A stretch of DNA of 64,000 bases from Altererythrobacter sp. H2 (GCF_035319885.1 NZ_CP141285.1:2604001-2668000); one strand, 5' to 3'; positions 34,120 to 43,856 are shown, counted from the stretch's first letter. Notes: generated from the letters alone by a model not told the origin. Made by a program: numbers and translations.

Positions 34120-35152
34120 CGGTACCTTGCGCCTTGAGCATATCGAGCGCGACGTCGACGATCATGTCCTCCTGCCCGCCGACCATCTTGCGACGGCCCA
34201 GTTCGACCAGGATGGCACGGGTATCGAGCCCGTAATCCCCGGCGGCCTTTTCCGCATGGCGCAGGAAGCTGGAATAGACCCCGGCATAGCCGAGCGCGAG
34301 TGTCTCGCGGTCAACCCTTACCGGGCGGTCCTGCAGCGGTCGAACCAGGTCTTCCGCCGCGTCCATCAGTGCCATGACGTCGCAGCCGTGGTTCCAGCCC
34401 TTGCGGTCAGCGGCAGCGATGAACACCTCCAGCGGCGCATTGCCCGCGCCTGCCCCCATCCCGGCGAGCGAGGCGTCGATCCGCACTGCGCCATATTGCG
34501 CCGCGACGATGGAGTTCGCCGTGCCGAGGCTCAGGTTGTGGTGCGCGTGCATTCCGCGCTGGGTTTCAGGCTTGAGCACCCGATCATAGGCTTCGAGCCG
34601 CTCGCGCACCCCGTCCATGTCGAGCGCGCCGCCACTGTCGGTGACATAAACGCAGTGAGCGCCGTAGCTTTCCATCAGCAATGCTTGGCTAGCGAGCGCC
34701 TCGGCGTCGATCATGTGGCTCATCATCAGGAACCCGGAGACGTCCATGCCGAGATCGCGGGCGATGCCGATATGCTGCTTCGAAACGTCCGCTTCGGTGC
34801 AGTGGGTTGCCACCCGGACCGAGCGCACGCCGATGTCATAGGCACGGCGCAGTTCCTCGACCGTGCCTACGCCGGGCAGGATCAGCGTGGTCAGTACGCT
34901 GCGCTCCAGCACATCGGCCACGGCCTCGAGCCATTCCCAGTCGGTGTGTGCGCCGAAGCCGTAGTTGAAGCTCATGCCCGAAAGGCCATCGCCATGGGCG
35001 ACCTCGATTGCATCGACGCCCGCCTTGTCGAGTGCGGCGGCAATCTCGCGCACGCTGTCGATGCCGTACATGTGACGGATCGCGTGCATCCCGTCGCGCA
35101 GGGTCACGTCCTGGATGTAGAGCTTGTCGCCCCGTTCGACATCGAAGCTCAT
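34112..35152 (-). CDS. hsaF: 4-Hydroxy-2-oxohexanoate/oxovalerate aldolase HsaF
   Basis: A 346-aa class II pyruvate aldolase of the BphI/HsaF family: [12 protein letters not shown] near the N-terminus gives the catalytic Arg and metal Asp, and [11 protein letters not shown] the metal His pair; [12 protein letters not shown] is the communication-domain helix. It splits 4-hydroxy-2-oxohexanoate (steroid ring A) into pyruvate and propanal, channelling the aldehyde to HsaG. The gene overlaps hsaG by ATGA, as expected for the tight complex. Confidence 0.95.
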   Translation of the reverse strand: MSFDVERGDKLYIQDVTLRDGMHAIRHMYGIDSVREIAAALDKAGVDAIEVAHGDGLSGMSFNYGFGAHTDWEWLEAVADVLERSVLTTLILPGVGTVEELRRAYDIGVRSVRVATHCTEADVSKQHIGIARDLGMDVSGFLMMSHMIDAEALASQALLMESYGAHCVYVTDSGGALDMDGVRERLEAYDRVLKPETQRGMHAHHNLSLGTANSIVAAQYGAVRIDASLAGMGAGAGNAPLEVFIAAADRKGWNHGCDVMALMDAAEDLVRPLQDRPVRVDRETLALGYAGVYSSFLRHAEKAAGDYGLDTRAILVELGRRKMVGGQEDMIVDVALDMLKAQGTDG

Positions 35153-36075
35153 GCCGCGATCCTTTCAGCAATCAGTTCGCCGGTGGCCTTGGCCGCCGCG
35201 GTCATGATGTCGAGATTGCCTGAATAGCTGGGCAGGTAGTCGCCCGCGCCCTCGACTTCGAGCAGGATCATGGTCCTGATCCCGGTGAACTCGCCCATGC
35301 CGGGAATGCGCAGCGGATTGTTGTCACCGAAGCGCTCGAACTGGACCTGCTGCTTCAACCGGTAACCGGGGACATAGGCCTGCACCCGTGCCACCATCGC
35401 TTCGACCGAGGCGCGGATTGCCTCCTCGTCTGCCCCTTCGGACAGGGTGAAGACGGTATCGCGCATGATCATCGGCGGTTCGGCCGGGTTGAGAATGATG
35501 ATCGCCTTGCCCCGCGTCGCCCCGCCGACCGCCTCGATGGCGCGGGCGGTTGTGCGAGTGAATTCGTCGATGTTGGCGCGCGTCCCCGGCCCTGCCGAAC
35601 GCGAGGAGACCGAGGCAACGATCTCGGCATAGTGGACCTTCGCCACCTGGCTCACCGCCGCCACCATCGGGATCGTCGCCTGCCCGCCGCAGGTCACCAT
35701 GTTGACGTTGGGCGCGTCGAGGTGCGCGTCCATGTTGACCGTCGGCACCGTGAAGGGCCCGATCGCGGCGGGCGTCAGGTCGACCACCCGGATGCCATCC
35801 GCCTGCAAGGCCGCGTCATGAACCTTGTGGGCATAGGCGCTGGTGGCATCGAAGGCGATGCGGATGTCCTTGTAGCAATCGAGCCGCTTCAGACCCTCGA
35901 TGCCCTCGTGCGTCGTTGCAATCCCGTGCTCGCGCGCCATGGCCAGGCCTTCGCTGGCCGGGTCGATCCCGACCACCGCCGCCAGCTCCATGTTCTGCGG
36001 ATACTTGAGCATCTTGATCATCAGGTCGGTGCCGATATTGCCCGAACCGATAATCGCGGCTTTCACCTTGGTCAT
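35149..36075 (-). CDS. hsaG: Acylating aldehyde dehydrogenase HsaG
   Basis: A 308-aa acylating dehydrogenase of the BphJ/HsaG family. Rossmann motif GSGNIGTDL, the catalytic Cys in [10 protein letters not shown], and [15 protein letters not shown] are present. It oxidises propanal (or acetaldehyde) to the CoA thioester with NAD. ATG 36075 ([10 protein letters not shown]) has AGGA upstream; the longer reading from 36105 would overlap hsaE. Partner of HsaF. Confidence 0.95.
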   Translation of the reverse strand: MTKVKAAIIGSGNIGTDLMIKMLKYPQNMELAAVVGIDPASEGLAMAREHGIATTHEGIEGLKRLDCYKDIRIAFDATSAYAHKVHDAALQADGIRVVDLTPAAIGPFTVPTVNMDAHLDAPNVNMVTCGGQATIPMVAAVSQVAKVHYAEIVASVSSRSAGPGTRANIDEFTRTTARAIEAVGGATRGKAIIILNPAEPPMIMRDTVFTLSEGADEEAIRASVEAMVARVQAYVPGYRLKQQVQFERFGDNNPLRIPGMGEFTGIRTMILLEVEGAGDYLPSYSGNLDIMTAAAKATGELIAERIAA

Positions 36076-36083
36076 TGCTTTTC

Positions 36084-36869
36084 CTAGACAAAACGCGCGG
36101 TGCAAGTGCCCACGCCATGCAGTTCCATTTCGAACACGTCGCCCGCGACCGCCGGTTCCAGCGGCACCAGCGATCCCGACAGGATCACGTCGCCCGCATC
36201 GAGCGTCACGCCGTACTGGCCGAGCGTGTTGGCGAGCCAGGCGACGGCCTGGGCCGGATCGCCCTGCACCGCCGAGCCGAGCCCTTCGGACAGTGGCTGG
36301 CCGTTCTTGGTCACCGTGACCCGCAGGCCGGGCAGATCATGGCTGCGCGGATCAGCCCGCGCCGCGCCGAGCACGAACACGCCGCAGCTGGCGTTGTCGG
36401 CCACAGTGTCAACAATCCCGATTTTCCAGTCGCGAATGCGGCTGTCGACGATCTCGAAGCACGGTGCGATGGCGGCGGTGGCGGCGATCACCTGTTCCGC
36501 CGTCACGCCTGGCCCGGTCAGGGGCTCGGCGAGGATGAAGGCGATCTCGGCCTCGGCGCGCGGCTGGATGAGGCGGCGTCCGGCGACGTCGATCTCGCCT
36601 TCCGCCAGCATGGCATCGGTGAGGAATCCGAAATCGGGCTGGTGAACGCCGAGCATGTCCTGCACGGCCTTGCTGGTGACGCCGATCTTCTTGCCGACCA
36701 CGCGTTCGCCATCGGCCAGCCGGCGGGCGAGGAAATCGAGGCTGATGGCGTAGGCATCGTCGATCGTCAGCGCAGGATCGCGTTCGATCAGCGGGGCCAG
36801 CGTGTGCCGCTCGCGCAAGGCGCGGTAGAGCTGCTCTCCATGGAGAGCGGCGAAGTCGGTGCGGCTCAC
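36084..36869 (-). CDS. hsaE: 2-Hydroxyhexa-2,4-dienoate hydratase HsaE
   Basis: A 261-aa 2-keto-4-pentenoate hydratase/fumarylacetoacetase-fold enzyme ([41 protein letters not shown]-like [11 protein letters not shown]). It hydrates the dienol released by HsaD to 4-hydroxy-2-oxohexanoate. GTG start at 36869, overlapping the hsaB stop (GTGA). A much longer in-frame reading towards 36986 runs through hsaB and is rejected. Confidence 0.93.
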   Translation of the reverse strand: MSRTDFAALHGEQLYRALRERHTLAPLIERDPALTIDDAYAISLDFLARRLADGERVVGKKIGVTSKAVQDMLGVHQPDFGFLTDAMLAEGEIDVAGRRLIQPRAEAEIAFILAEPLTGPGVTAEQVIAATAAIAPCFEIVDSRIRDWKIGIVDTVADNASCGVFVLGAARADPRSHDLPGLRVTVTKNGQPLSEGLGSAVQGDPAQAVAWLANTLGQYGVTLDAGDVILSGSLVPLEPAVAGDVFEMELHGVGTCTARFV

Positions 36870-37378
36870 AGGTAGCCTCCATCCTGATAGATCAGCGGAT
36901 CGACCGCGCCGCTGACCCGGGCCCGGATCACGCGGGCAATGACGATGCTGTGGGTGCCGTAGGCGAGCATGGCGTCGATCACGCATTCGAGCTGCGCCTG
37001 CGCATCGGCGAGCGCAGGCAGGCCATTGGCCCCGTCCTGCCAGTCACCGACCTTGAACCGCTCCTCGCGCGGAACCCCGCCGCCGAAGGCCATAGAGACA
37101 TCGCGGTGGTGCCGCGCCAGCAGGTTGACCGACAGCGGCGCGGTGGGCACCAGCAGCGCGTGCAGGCTGGTCATCCGGTTGACGCAGACCAGCACCGCGG
37201 GCGGATCGACCGTGAGCGAAGTGATCGAGGTCGCCGCCATGCCCACCGGGCCTTCATCGCCCTTGGCCACCACGATCGAGACCGAGGCCGCCAGCCGCCG
37301 CATGGCCGACTTGAACACGTCCGGCAGGTCATCCGGGATCAGGGGATAGCCTTCAGCCACGCAGGAAGCCGATGGCAT
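36866..37378 (-). CDS. hsaB: Flavin reductase component HsaB
   Basis: About 170 aa, flavin reductase (HpaC-like) fold: VGMAATSITSLTVDPPAVLVCVN is the FMN-binding strand-loop (core MAATSITSLTVDPP), with PLSVNLLARHH following. It supplies reduced flavin to HsaA. The start is uncertain: ATG 37378 overlaps the hsaD stop by 26 bases; ATG 37426 and GTG 37360 are in frame too. None has a clear Shine-Dalgarno, so coupling to hsaD translation is likely. Assignment to HsaB rests on fold plus the adjacent hsaA, hsaD. Confidence 0.86.
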   Translation of the reverse strand: MPSASCVAEGYPLIPDDLPDVFKSAMRRLAASVSIVVAKGDEGPVGMAATSITSLTVDPPAVLVCVNRMTSLHALLVPTAPLSVNLLARHHRDVSMAFGGGVPREERFKVGDWQDGANGLPALADAQAQLECVIDAMLAYGTHSIVIARVIRARVSGAVDPLIYQDGGYL

Positions 37379-38171
37379 GGGTGTTGAACTCGCCGGCTCG
37401 TTCGACCTGGACCCAGTGGCCGACATGGTTGAACGTCATCGTGCGCACATCGCACCCGGCATTGAGGAAATGGCGCGCGCCGCTTTCCGGGCAGAACTCG
37501 TCCTGCAGGCCCCACATGACCAGCATCGGGTTGGGCAGCTCGCCCAGCCTCGGCGCAAGGTTCGGCGTGCGCATCCGCATCAGCACGTCCTTGGGCTGGG
37601 TCCGGGCGACAGCAAAGCGTTCCTGCACCAATGCGTCAGGGATGTTCGCGGCGAAATCGGGATGGACCAAATTGCTCACCAGCCGGCGCTGTTCGTCGAG
37701 GTTGAAGTCGGGCCCGCCGAAGTTTGATACCATGCGGGCAATGCCGGGCATCGTGAAGTAGTGCGCCTGTTCCTCGATACAGCCAGGTGCCATCAGCACC
37801 AGCCGCTCGGCAAACCCGGGGTGGTCGAGTGCGATCTGGAGCGCGATGCCCCCGCCCAGCGAGTTGCCGACCATGCTGGCGCGTTCGATGCCGTGGGCGA
37901 GAAGGGCCTCATAGACCGTGTCCGCAAACAGCTGCAGGGTATAATCGATGCCTTCCGGCTTGGAGGAGGCACCGTATCCGATCAGGTCTGGCAGCACGAC
38001 GCGGAAACCCGCATCGACAAACACCTGCCAGTTGTCGCGAAAGTTCGACGCACCCGAAGCCCCCGGTCCGCTGCCGTGGAGGAACACCACCACGGGGCCG
38101 GACCCGGCATCCTTCACATGAATCGAATGCCCGCCGGTTACGGTATAGGTCGCTTCGCTCAATCCCCCCAT
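37353..38171 (-). CDS. hsaD: Meta-cleavage product hydrolase HsaD (4,9-DSHA hydrolase)
   Basis: A 272-aa alpha/beta hydrolase. The nucleophile is S104 in GNSLGG, the acid D224 in GLQDEFCP, the base H252 in NHVGHW; oxyanion loop HGSGPGASG. This set is typical of C-C bond hydrolases of the BphD/HsaD family. It cleaves the product of HsaC into 2-hydroxyhexadienoate and the HIP acid carrying rings C/D. Eleven bases after hsaA. Confidence 0.93.
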   Translation of the reverse strand: MGGLSEATYTVTGGHSIHVKDAGSGPVVVFLHGSGPGASGASNFRDNWQVFVDAGFRVVLPDLIGYGASSKPEGIDYTLQLFADTVYEALLAHGIERASMVGNSLGGGIALQIALDHPGFAERLVLMAPGCIEEQAHYFTMPGIARMVSNFGGPDFNLDEQRRLVSNLVHPDFAANIPDALVQERFAVARTQPKDVLMRMRTPNLAPRLGELPNPMLVMWGLQDEFCPESGARHFLNAGCDVRTMTFNHVGHWVQVERAGEFNTHAIGFLRG

Positions 38172-38182
38172 GCCCGTTCTCC

Positions 38183-39397
38183 TTACAGGAACGGGTTGAG
38201 CGGTTGTTCGCCCAGCATGGTGCCGATCGCGTCACCGGTGCGGTTGTTGGGATCGTTGGCCACATGGGCGCGGCCTGCGTGGAGATCGAGCCAGGGCTGG
38301 ATGATCTCGCTGGTCATGTAGATCGCCCGGCCGCCGAACAGCTGGACCACATCGTCGATCAGCCGCGCCAGCCGCCGCACCACCGTGCTGGACTGGTAGG
38401 TGAAGAAGGCCCGTTTCTCCATCGGAATGGCCTCGCCCCGTTCGGCATAACCCATCAGCTCGTCAAAGGTCAGCCGCAGCGTGACCTCCATTTCCCGCTT
38501 TTCGGAAATCGCCCGCGCCAGCGCCGCATGCAGGATCGGATCCTGCTTCGAGGCCTTGCCGGTATTGGTCGACACCCGGTCCTGCATGATCGCCAGGCCG
38601 GCATTGATGGCAGCCTGAGCCCCGCCGAACGCGGCGGTCGAGACCGAGCGGGTAAAGACCTGCGCCCACGGCAGCCGGTAAAGCGGCCCGGTGTTCACTT
38701 CCTGCCCCGGGTTCTGGCACAGGAAGCCGTCAATCGAGCGGTGGGTGCGATATTCGGGGATGAACGCATCATCAACGATGATGTCATGGCTGCCGGTCCC
38801 TTGCAGGCCGAAAGTGTGCCACGCGTCTTCATCGATTTCATAATCGCTGCGCGGCAGCAGGAAGGTGCGCATTTCCGCTGGGGTGCCGTCATCCTTCGGC
38901 GGGCAGAACGCGCCCAGCAGGATCCAGCCGGAGTGGACCGAGCCGGTCGAGAAACCCCAGCGGCCCGACAGACGGAAGCCGCCTTCCACATGGGTCACCT
39001 TGCCGACCGGCTGGTAGGTCGAACAGACCAGCATGTCCGGGTCCTCGCCCCACACCTCTTCCTGCGCCTGTTCATGGAACAGCGCCATCTCATAGGGGTG
39101 GCAGCCCAGCACACCGTACATCCATCCGGTCGACATGCAGCCTTCGGCCAGCACCTTCTGCACTTCGAAGAAGTCATTCGGATGCATTTCGTAGCCGCCG
39201 AACTTTTCCGGCTGGAGGATGCGGAAGAAACCGGCCGCCTTCATGTCGGCAATGGTTTCTGCAGGCACATTCCGGGCGCGGGTACACGCCTTGGCGCGGG
39301 CCTTGAGCGACGGCACCATGTCGCGGGCCCGTTGCAGCAGTTCCTCCGCTGTCGGCTTCGCACTTCCGATATCAACCCGCTTCACGGCAACACCCAT
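38183..39397 (-). CDS. hsaA: 3-HSA 4-monooxygenase oxygenase component HsaA
   Basis: A 404-aa flavin-dependent monooxygenase with the acyl-CoA dehydrogenase fold (Mtb HsaA has a similar length). Recognisable regions are ARDMVPSLKARA, EVQKVLAEGCMSTGW, SGRWGFSTGS, GLQGTGSHD and LFGGRAIYM. It ortho-hydroxylates the phenol 3-HSA to the catechol 3,4-DHSA using flavin reduced by HsaB. ATG 39397 (MGVAVKRVDIG) has GAGGAG upstream; the reading extending to 39499 crosses the operator and is rejected. First gene of the hsa operon. Confidence 0.94.
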   Translation of the reverse strand: MGVAVKRVDIGSAKPTAEELLQRARDMVPSLKARAKACTRARNVPAETIADMKAAGFFRILQPEKFGGYEMHPNDFFEVQKVLAEGCMSTGWMYGVLGCHPYEMALFHEQAQEEVWGEDPDMLVCSTYQPVGKVTHVEGGFRLSGRWGFSTGSVHSGWILLGAFCPPKDDGTPAEMRTFLLPRSDYEIDEDAWHTFGLQGTGSHDIIVDDAFIPEYRTHRSIDGFLCQNPGQEVNTGPLYRLPWAQVFTRSVSTAAFGGAQAAINAGLAIMQDRVSTNTGKASKQDPILHAALARAISEKREMEVTLRLTFDELMGYAERGEAIPMEKRAFFTYQSSTVVRRLARLIDDVVQLFGGRAIYMTSEIIQPWLDLHAGRAHVANDPNNRTGDAIGTMLGEQPLNPFL

Positions 39398-39460
39398 GTT
39401 CCGGCTCCTCACCACGCAGTTACTGGTCGAACCATATCGACTCAGCGGCAAAACCCATGC

Positions 39461-39490
39461 TTCGTAATTTTTTTTATCGTTTGATACGCA
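39461..39490. promoter_or_regulatory. Operator-like inverted repeat, site 6 (TTCGTA-N18-TACGCA)
   Basis: Arms 39461-39466 and 39485-39490 around an AT-rich core (eight Ts) in the divergent region between hsaA and the SDR-hsaC-ipd operon. Arms and spacing are identical to site 4. Position fits a shared control element for ring A/B and ring C/D genes. Confidence 0.62.
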
Positions 39491-39580
39491 AATCGTCAAT
39501 TGAAAAGCCCTTTACCTTCCGATAATGCAGTTTTGATAGCGGTGCTGTGCCGCGATTCAGGAATTAAGCCGGGAAGAGGG

Positions 39581-40363
39581 GTGGCCGAATTGGCCCAAGC
39601 GCCAACCATAGACCTGACAGGCCAGGTGGCCCTGGTAACGGGCGGCTCGCGCGGGCTGGGCCGTGCGGTTGCGCTGGCGCTTGCCGGGGCCGGTGCGACC
39701 TTGGTGATCTGCGCCCGCAATGCTCCGGCCGATGCCATGCCCGGGATCGACTTCCAGTCCGCCGACGTGCGCGATCCGGACGCCGCGAAAGCGCTGGTTG
39801 ACGGGATCGTGGCCCGGCACGGGCGGATCGACATCGTGGTCAACAATGCGGGCGGCTCGCCTGCGGTGGCTGCCGCCGAAGCCAGTCCGCGCTTTTCCGA
39901 AGCAATTGTCCGGCTCAACCTGCTGGCCCCGCTCTATCTCGCGCAGGCCGCCTATCCGCACATGGCGCGCCTGGGTGGCGGCAACATCATCAACATTGCC
40001 AGCGTCTCCGCCATCCGCCCTTCCCCCGGCACCGCTGCCTACGGCGCGGCCAAGGCAGGCCTGCTCAACCTGACGCAAAGCCTGGCGCAGGAATGGGGTC
40101 CGCAGGGCGTTCGGGTCAACGCGATCATCGCCGGGCTGATGGCCACGGAAACCGCCGAGGCAACATATGGCGATGCGGCAGCGCAGGAAGCGGTCGGGCG
40201 CTCGATGCCGCTGCAGCGGATGGGCACGGGCGAGGATATCGCCGGGGCGGTGCTGTGGTTGTGCTCGCCGTTGGCCAGCTGGGTCAGCGGAGCGCGGATC
40301 AATGTCGATGGCGGCGGGGAGCGGCCATTTTTTCTCGATCTTGTCAAAGGGGCTGGGGCCTGA
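39581..40363 (+). CDS. SDR family oxidoreductase
   Basis: About 260 aa: TGGSRGLGRA, NNAGG, ASVSAIRPSPGTAAYGAAK reduced to key Ser and YGAAK, and VDGGGERP. GTG 39581 has GGAAGAGG just upstream; an ATG at 39500 would add 27 residues without SDR similarity, and TTG 39590 is also possible. It overlaps hsaC by one base (TGATG). First gene of a 15-16 kb plus-strand operon. The substrate could be a keto/hydroxy steroid or ring intermediate. Confidence 0.86.
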   Translation: MAELAQAPTIDLTGQVALVTGGSRGLGRAVALALAGAGATLVICARNAPADAMPGIDFQSADVRDPDAAKALVDGIVARHGRIDIVVNNAGGSPAVAAAEASPRFSEAIVRLNLLAPLYLAQAAYPHMARLGGGNIINIASVSAIRPSPGTAAYGAAKAGLLNLTQSLAQEWGPQGVRVNAIIAGLMATETAEATYGDAAAQEAVGRSMPLQRMGTGEDIAGAVLWLCSPLASWVSGARINVDGGGERPFFLDLVKGAGA

Positions 40364-41283
40364 TGGGTGTGAAATCGCTTGGTTATGTCGTGGTGGAAAC
40401 CACGCAGCCGGAAGAATGGGACCGGTTCCTGACCAGGGTTGCCGGGGTGATGCGCGCGCCCGATGCTGCCGACGGCGCTGCGCTGTACCGGGTCGACGAG
40501 CGCCCCTTCCGCTTCCGCATCGAGCAGGGAGCCAGCGACCGCCTGGTCGCCCCCGGCTATGAAGTGGACAGCGCAGCAGCATTGGACGATCTGGCGGCAC
40601 GCATCGCCGCTGCCGGTCGCCCGGCCGAGCACGCAACCGCCGGGGAAGCCGCGCTGCGCGGCGTGGAACGGATGTTCCGCACGGTTGACCCCGCCGGAAA
40701 CGGCGTCGAGTTCTACTGCGGCGACAGCCGGACCGAGGAGCCCTTCGTCTCCCCGCAGGGCATTTCGCATTTCGTCACCGGCGAACTTGGCATGGGCCAT
40801 GCGGTGCTCAGTGCCCCGAACTTTGACGAAACGGTGGCGTTTTATTGTGACGTGGTGGGGTTCCGACCGACCGACCTTCCCCGGTTCTATTTCCAGGGCG
40901 GGCCGCCGGAAGATTCCGGCATCGGCTTTGCCTTCCTTCATGCCAGCAACGGCCGCCATCACAGCCTCGCCATTGGCGAAGGACCGGTGCCGCCAAGCGG
41001 CTGTGTCCACCTGATGCTGGAAATGCCCAGCCTTGTCGAAGTCGGCAAGGCGCATGACCGGATGCGGCGCGAGGGGTTTCCCGAATCCGCTACCCTCGGC
41101 CTCCATGTGAACGACGAGATGACCAGCTTCTACGTCCAGACCCCAAGCGGGTTTGACCTGGAGATCGGTTGCGACGGGCTGGTGATCGATCCCGCTACCT
41201 GGGAGACGACGCGGCACGAATCGATCAGCGTCTGGGGCCATGTATGGGCGTGGCAGGAAGCCATGCGGAAGGCGGCCGACTGA
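40363..41283 (+). CDS. hsaC: Iron-dependent extradiol dioxygenase HsaC (3,4-DHSA dioxygenase)
   Basis: A 306-aa two-domain type I extradiol dioxygenase. In the C-terminal catalytic half, the Fe(II) ligands are H146 (MGHAVL), H216 (CVHLML) and E267 (FDLEIG), with a catalytic His pair at 199-200 (RHHSLA). These positions nearly match Mtb HsaC (recalled as 145, 215, 266). It opens ring A of the catechol 3,4-DHSA by meta cleavage. It is separated from the other hsa genes, being on the opposite strand with the ipd genes. Overlaps ipdA by one base. Confidence 0.95.
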   Translation: MGVKSLGYVVVETTQPEEWDRFLTRVAGVMRAPDAADGAALYRVDERPFRFRIEQGASDRLVAPGYEVDSAAALDDLAARIAAAGRPAEHATAGEAALRGVERMFRTVDPAGNGVEFYCGDSRTEEPFVSPQGISHFVTGELGMGHAVLSAPNFDETVAFYCDVVGFRPTDLPRFYFQGGPPEDSGIGFAFLHASNGRHHSLAIGEGPVPPSGCVHLMLEMPSLVEVGKAHDRMRREGFPESATLGLHVNDEMTSFYVQTPSGFDLEIGCDGLVIDPATWETTRHESISVWGHVWAWQEAMRKAAD

Positions 41284-42167
41284 TGGCCGCGCTCGACAAA
41301 CGCATGACCGCTGCCGGGATCGTCGGCCGCTTGCGCAGCGGGATGACGCTGGGCATCGGCGGCTGGGGCCCCCGGCGCAAGCCCATGGCGCTGGTGCGCG
41401 AAATCCTCCGCTCCGACCTGACCGACCTCACCATCGTTTCCTACGGCGGTCCGGATGTCGGGATGCTGTGCGCAGCCGGCAAAGTGAAGAAGCTGGTGTT
41501 CGCCTTCGTCTCGATGGACGCGATCCCGCTCGAACCGTGGTTCCGCAAAAGCCGCGAGGCCGGCGCGATCGAGGTGCTCGAACTGGACGAAGGTATGTTC
41601 CAGTGGGGGCTCAAGGCTGCTGCGTTCCAGCTGCCGTTCCTGCCCACCCGTGTGGGTCTCGGCACCGATCTCATCGAACTGGGCGGGCTCAGGACCGTGC
41701 AGTCCCCCTATGACGATGGCGAAGTGATGGTCGCCATGCCCGCGCTGAAGCTCGACGCGGCCCTGATCCATGTCCAGCGGTGCGACCATCGCGGCAATGT
41801 CCAGGCGCTGGGGCCGGACACCTATTACGACGAATGGTTCGCCAAGGCGGCAACCGAATGCTTCGTCTCAGCTGAGGAACTGGTCCCGGCCATGGAAGAC
41901 GCTTATCCCGAAGATGCCCGCGCCAACCTGTTCGAGCGGTGCTTCGTCACCGGCGTGACCGAGGCGCGTGGCGGTGCCCATCCCACCTCCCTGCCCCCGT
42001 CCTATGGCTGGGACATGGGATGGATGAAGCGCTATGCCGCTGCGGCGAAGGATCCCGGGGACTGGAGCGCGGTATCGGCGCAATTTGTCGGCGCGAGCGA
42101 GGCGGAATACCTCGCCTCGGTCGGCGGCATCGAGGCGGTAGGGGCACTCCCCCTGCCGATCTTCTGA
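41283..42167 (+). CDS. ipdA: COCHEA-CoA hydrolase subunit IpdA
   Basis: A 294-aa CoA-transferase-fold protein (LGIGGWGPRRKPMAL; VSYGGPDVGML; IHVQRCDHRGNVQ). IpdAB hydrolyses steroid ring C of COCHEA-CoA by a retro-Claisen reaction rather than CoA transfer. E103 in LDEGMF lies about where the catalytic Glu of Mtb IpdA (recalled as Glu105) is. One-base overlap with ipdB (TGATG), consistent with an obligate heteromer. Confidence 0.93.
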   Translation: MAALDKRMTAAGIVGRLRSGMTLGIGGWGPRRKPMALVREILRSDLTDLTIVSYGGPDVGMLCAAGKVKKLVFAFVSMDAIPLEPWFRKSREAGAIEVLELDEGMFQWGLKAAAFQLPFLPTRVGLGTDLIELGGLRTVQSPYDDGEVMVAMPALKLDAALIHVQRCDHRGNVQALGPDTYYDEWFAKAATECFVSAEELVPAMEDAYPEDARANLFERCFVTGVTEARGGAHPTSLPPSYGWDMGWMKRYAAAAKDPGDWSAVSAQFVGASEAEYLASVGGIEAVGALPLPIF

Positions 42168-42955
42168 TGGCGACTCTGGCAGAACTGTGCATCGCCGCGG
42201 TGGCAGAGGCGTTCCGCACGGACCGCGAACTGGTCGGCACCGGCATCGGACCGATCCCGCGTTTGGGCGTGGGGCTGGCCAAGCTGACCCATTCGCCCGG
42301 CCTGATGATGACCGACGGCGAGGCCTTCCTGGTCGAACAGCCGGTGCCGCTCGGCCCGCGCAGCTATGATGACCGCAAGCCGGCCGGCTACCTCCCCTTC
42401 AGCCGCTTCTTCGACAGTGCGGTGTGGAGCGGGCGGCGCCATGCAATGGTCACGCCGACTCAGGTCGACCGGTTCGGGCAGACCAACCTCTCGGCGCTGG
42501 GCGGCACCCATGCCCAGCCGAAGACCCAGATGCTGGGCGCGCGCGGCTTTCCCGGCAACGGGATCTATCACGCCAATTCGATGTTCATCCCGGCGCATGG
42601 CCCCCGCGTGTTCGTGACCGGTGAGGTCGACCGTATCTCCAGCCCCGGCTACAATCCGGCGCGCCGGATCGCAGGCGGGAATTACTCCGCCATCGACCTC
42701 AGGCGGATCGTCACCAACCTGTGCGTGATGGACTTCGGCGGGCCGGACAACGCGATCCGGGTCGTCTCGCTCCATCCCGGCGCCACATTCGACGAAGTAC
42801 AGGCCGCCACCGGCTTCCCGCTGATCGATGCGGTTGCGGGCGAAACGCCCCTCCCCTCTGCCGAACAGCTCGACATCATCGCTGCGCTCGATCCGCACGG
42901 CATCCGTCACACCGTTCTGCCCGAGAACCCGCCTGCCCAGAGGAGCACGCCATGA
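42167..42955 (+). CDS. ipdB: COCHEA-CoA hydrolase subunit IpdB
   Basis: A 262-aa second CoA-transferase-fold subunit (GTGIGPIPRLGVGLAKL; VTPTQVDRFGQTNLS; VTNLCVMDFGG). Pairs with IpdA to cleave ring C. Start ATG 42167 lies within the ipdA stop. A longer reading from 41939 runs through ipdA in another frame and is rejected. Overlaps echA20 by ATGA. Confidence 0.92.
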   Translation: MATLAELCIAAVAEAFRTDRELVGTGIGPIPRLGVGLAKLTHSPGLMMTDGEAFLVEQPVPLGPRSYDDRKPAGYLPFSRFFDSAVWSGRRHAMVTPTQVDRFGQTNLSALGGTHAQPKTQMLGARGFPGNGIYHANSMFIPAHGPRVFVTGEVDRISSPGYNPARRIAGGNYSAIDLRRIVTNLCVMDFGGPDNAIRVVSLHPGATFDEVQAATGFPLIDAVAGETPLPSAEQLDIIAALDPHGIRHTVLPENPPAQRSTP

Positions 42956-43854
42956 GCGACGCCATCGTTCCCAAGGTTGACCAGCCGCCGGTCTACGAGA
43001 CTGACGAGCCGGTGCTCTATGCTGCTGCCGACGGCGTGGCGCGGATCACACTGAACCGCCCGCAGTTCCACAATGTGCAGAACAGCCAGATGACCTATGC
43101 GCTGGACGACGCATTCCAGCGCGCCGTCAATGACGATGACGTGAAGGTCATCGTGCTGAAGTCCGACGCCAAGCACTTCACCGCCGGGCACGACATCGGC
43201 AGCCCCGGGCGGGACTTCCATTCGAGCTTCGAGCGGCGCCTGATGTGGTACGACCATGCCAACAAGGGCGGCGCGGAAAAGGCCTATATCCGCGAGCAGG
43301 AAGTCTACCTCGGCATGTGCAAGCGGTGGCGGGCGATCCCCAAGCCGACCATCGCGCAGGTCCACGGCGCCTGCATCGCGGGCGGTTTGATGCTGGCCTG
43401 GGTGTGCGACCTGATCATCGCCAGCGACGATGCCTTCTTCCAGGACCCGGTCCTCCAGATGGGCTTCCCCGGGGTCGAGTATTTCGCCCACGCGCATGAG
43501 CTCAACCCGCGCATCGCCAAGGAATTCCTGTTCCTCGGCGAGCGGATGAGCGCCGAAAGGGCCTATCAGATGGGCATGGTCAACCGGGTGGTCCCGCGCG
43601 CCGATCTGGAGGCAGAAGTGGCCCGGGTGGCGGGCCGCATCGCCGAGCAGCCGCGCCTTGCGCTGCAACTCGCCAAGCAGGCAGTCAACCACATGGAAAC
43701 GCTGGCGGGCAAGGAAGCGGGCATCGACGCCAGCTTCGGCTATCACCACTTTGCGCACGCCAACAACCAACTGGTTTCCGGCGACTACATCGCCGGTTTC
43801 AGCGGCAAGTCGATGGCCGAAAAGAACAAAGAGCGCGAGGCGGACAAGGGCTGA
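42952..43854 (+). CDS. echA20: Crotonase-family ring D hydrolase EchA20
   Basis: A 300-aa crotonase. The oxyanion-hole regions are KHFTAGHDIGSPG and VHGACIAGGLMLAWVCD. In actinobacteria EchA20 opens ring D of HIEC-CoA before IpdAB acts. Its length, the long middle insertion (YDHANKGGAEKAYIREQE in parts) and the position right after ipdAB and before ipdC support the orthology. Start overlaps the ipdB stop. Confidence 0.88.
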   Translation: MSDAIVPKVDQPPVYETDEPVLYAAADGVARITLNRPQFHNVQNSQMTYALDDAFQRAVNDDDVKVIVLKSDAKHFTAGHDIGSPGRDFHSSFERRLMWYDHANKGGAEKAYIREQEVYLGMCKRWRAIPKPTIAQVHGACIAGGLMLAWVCDLIIASDDAFFQDPVLQMGFPGVEYFAHAHELNPRIAKEFLFLGERMSAERAYQMGMVNRVVPRADLEAEVARVAGRIAEQPRLALQLAKQAVNHMETLAGKEAGIDASFGYHHFAHANNQLVSGDYIAGFSGKSMAEKNKEREADKG

Positions 43855-43856
43855 TC

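Noticed and set aside
41283-42955. Acyl-CoA:CoA transferase pair (3-oxoacid type)
   Set aside because: Gene order and sequence features match IpdAB, which hydrolyses ring C rather than moving CoA.
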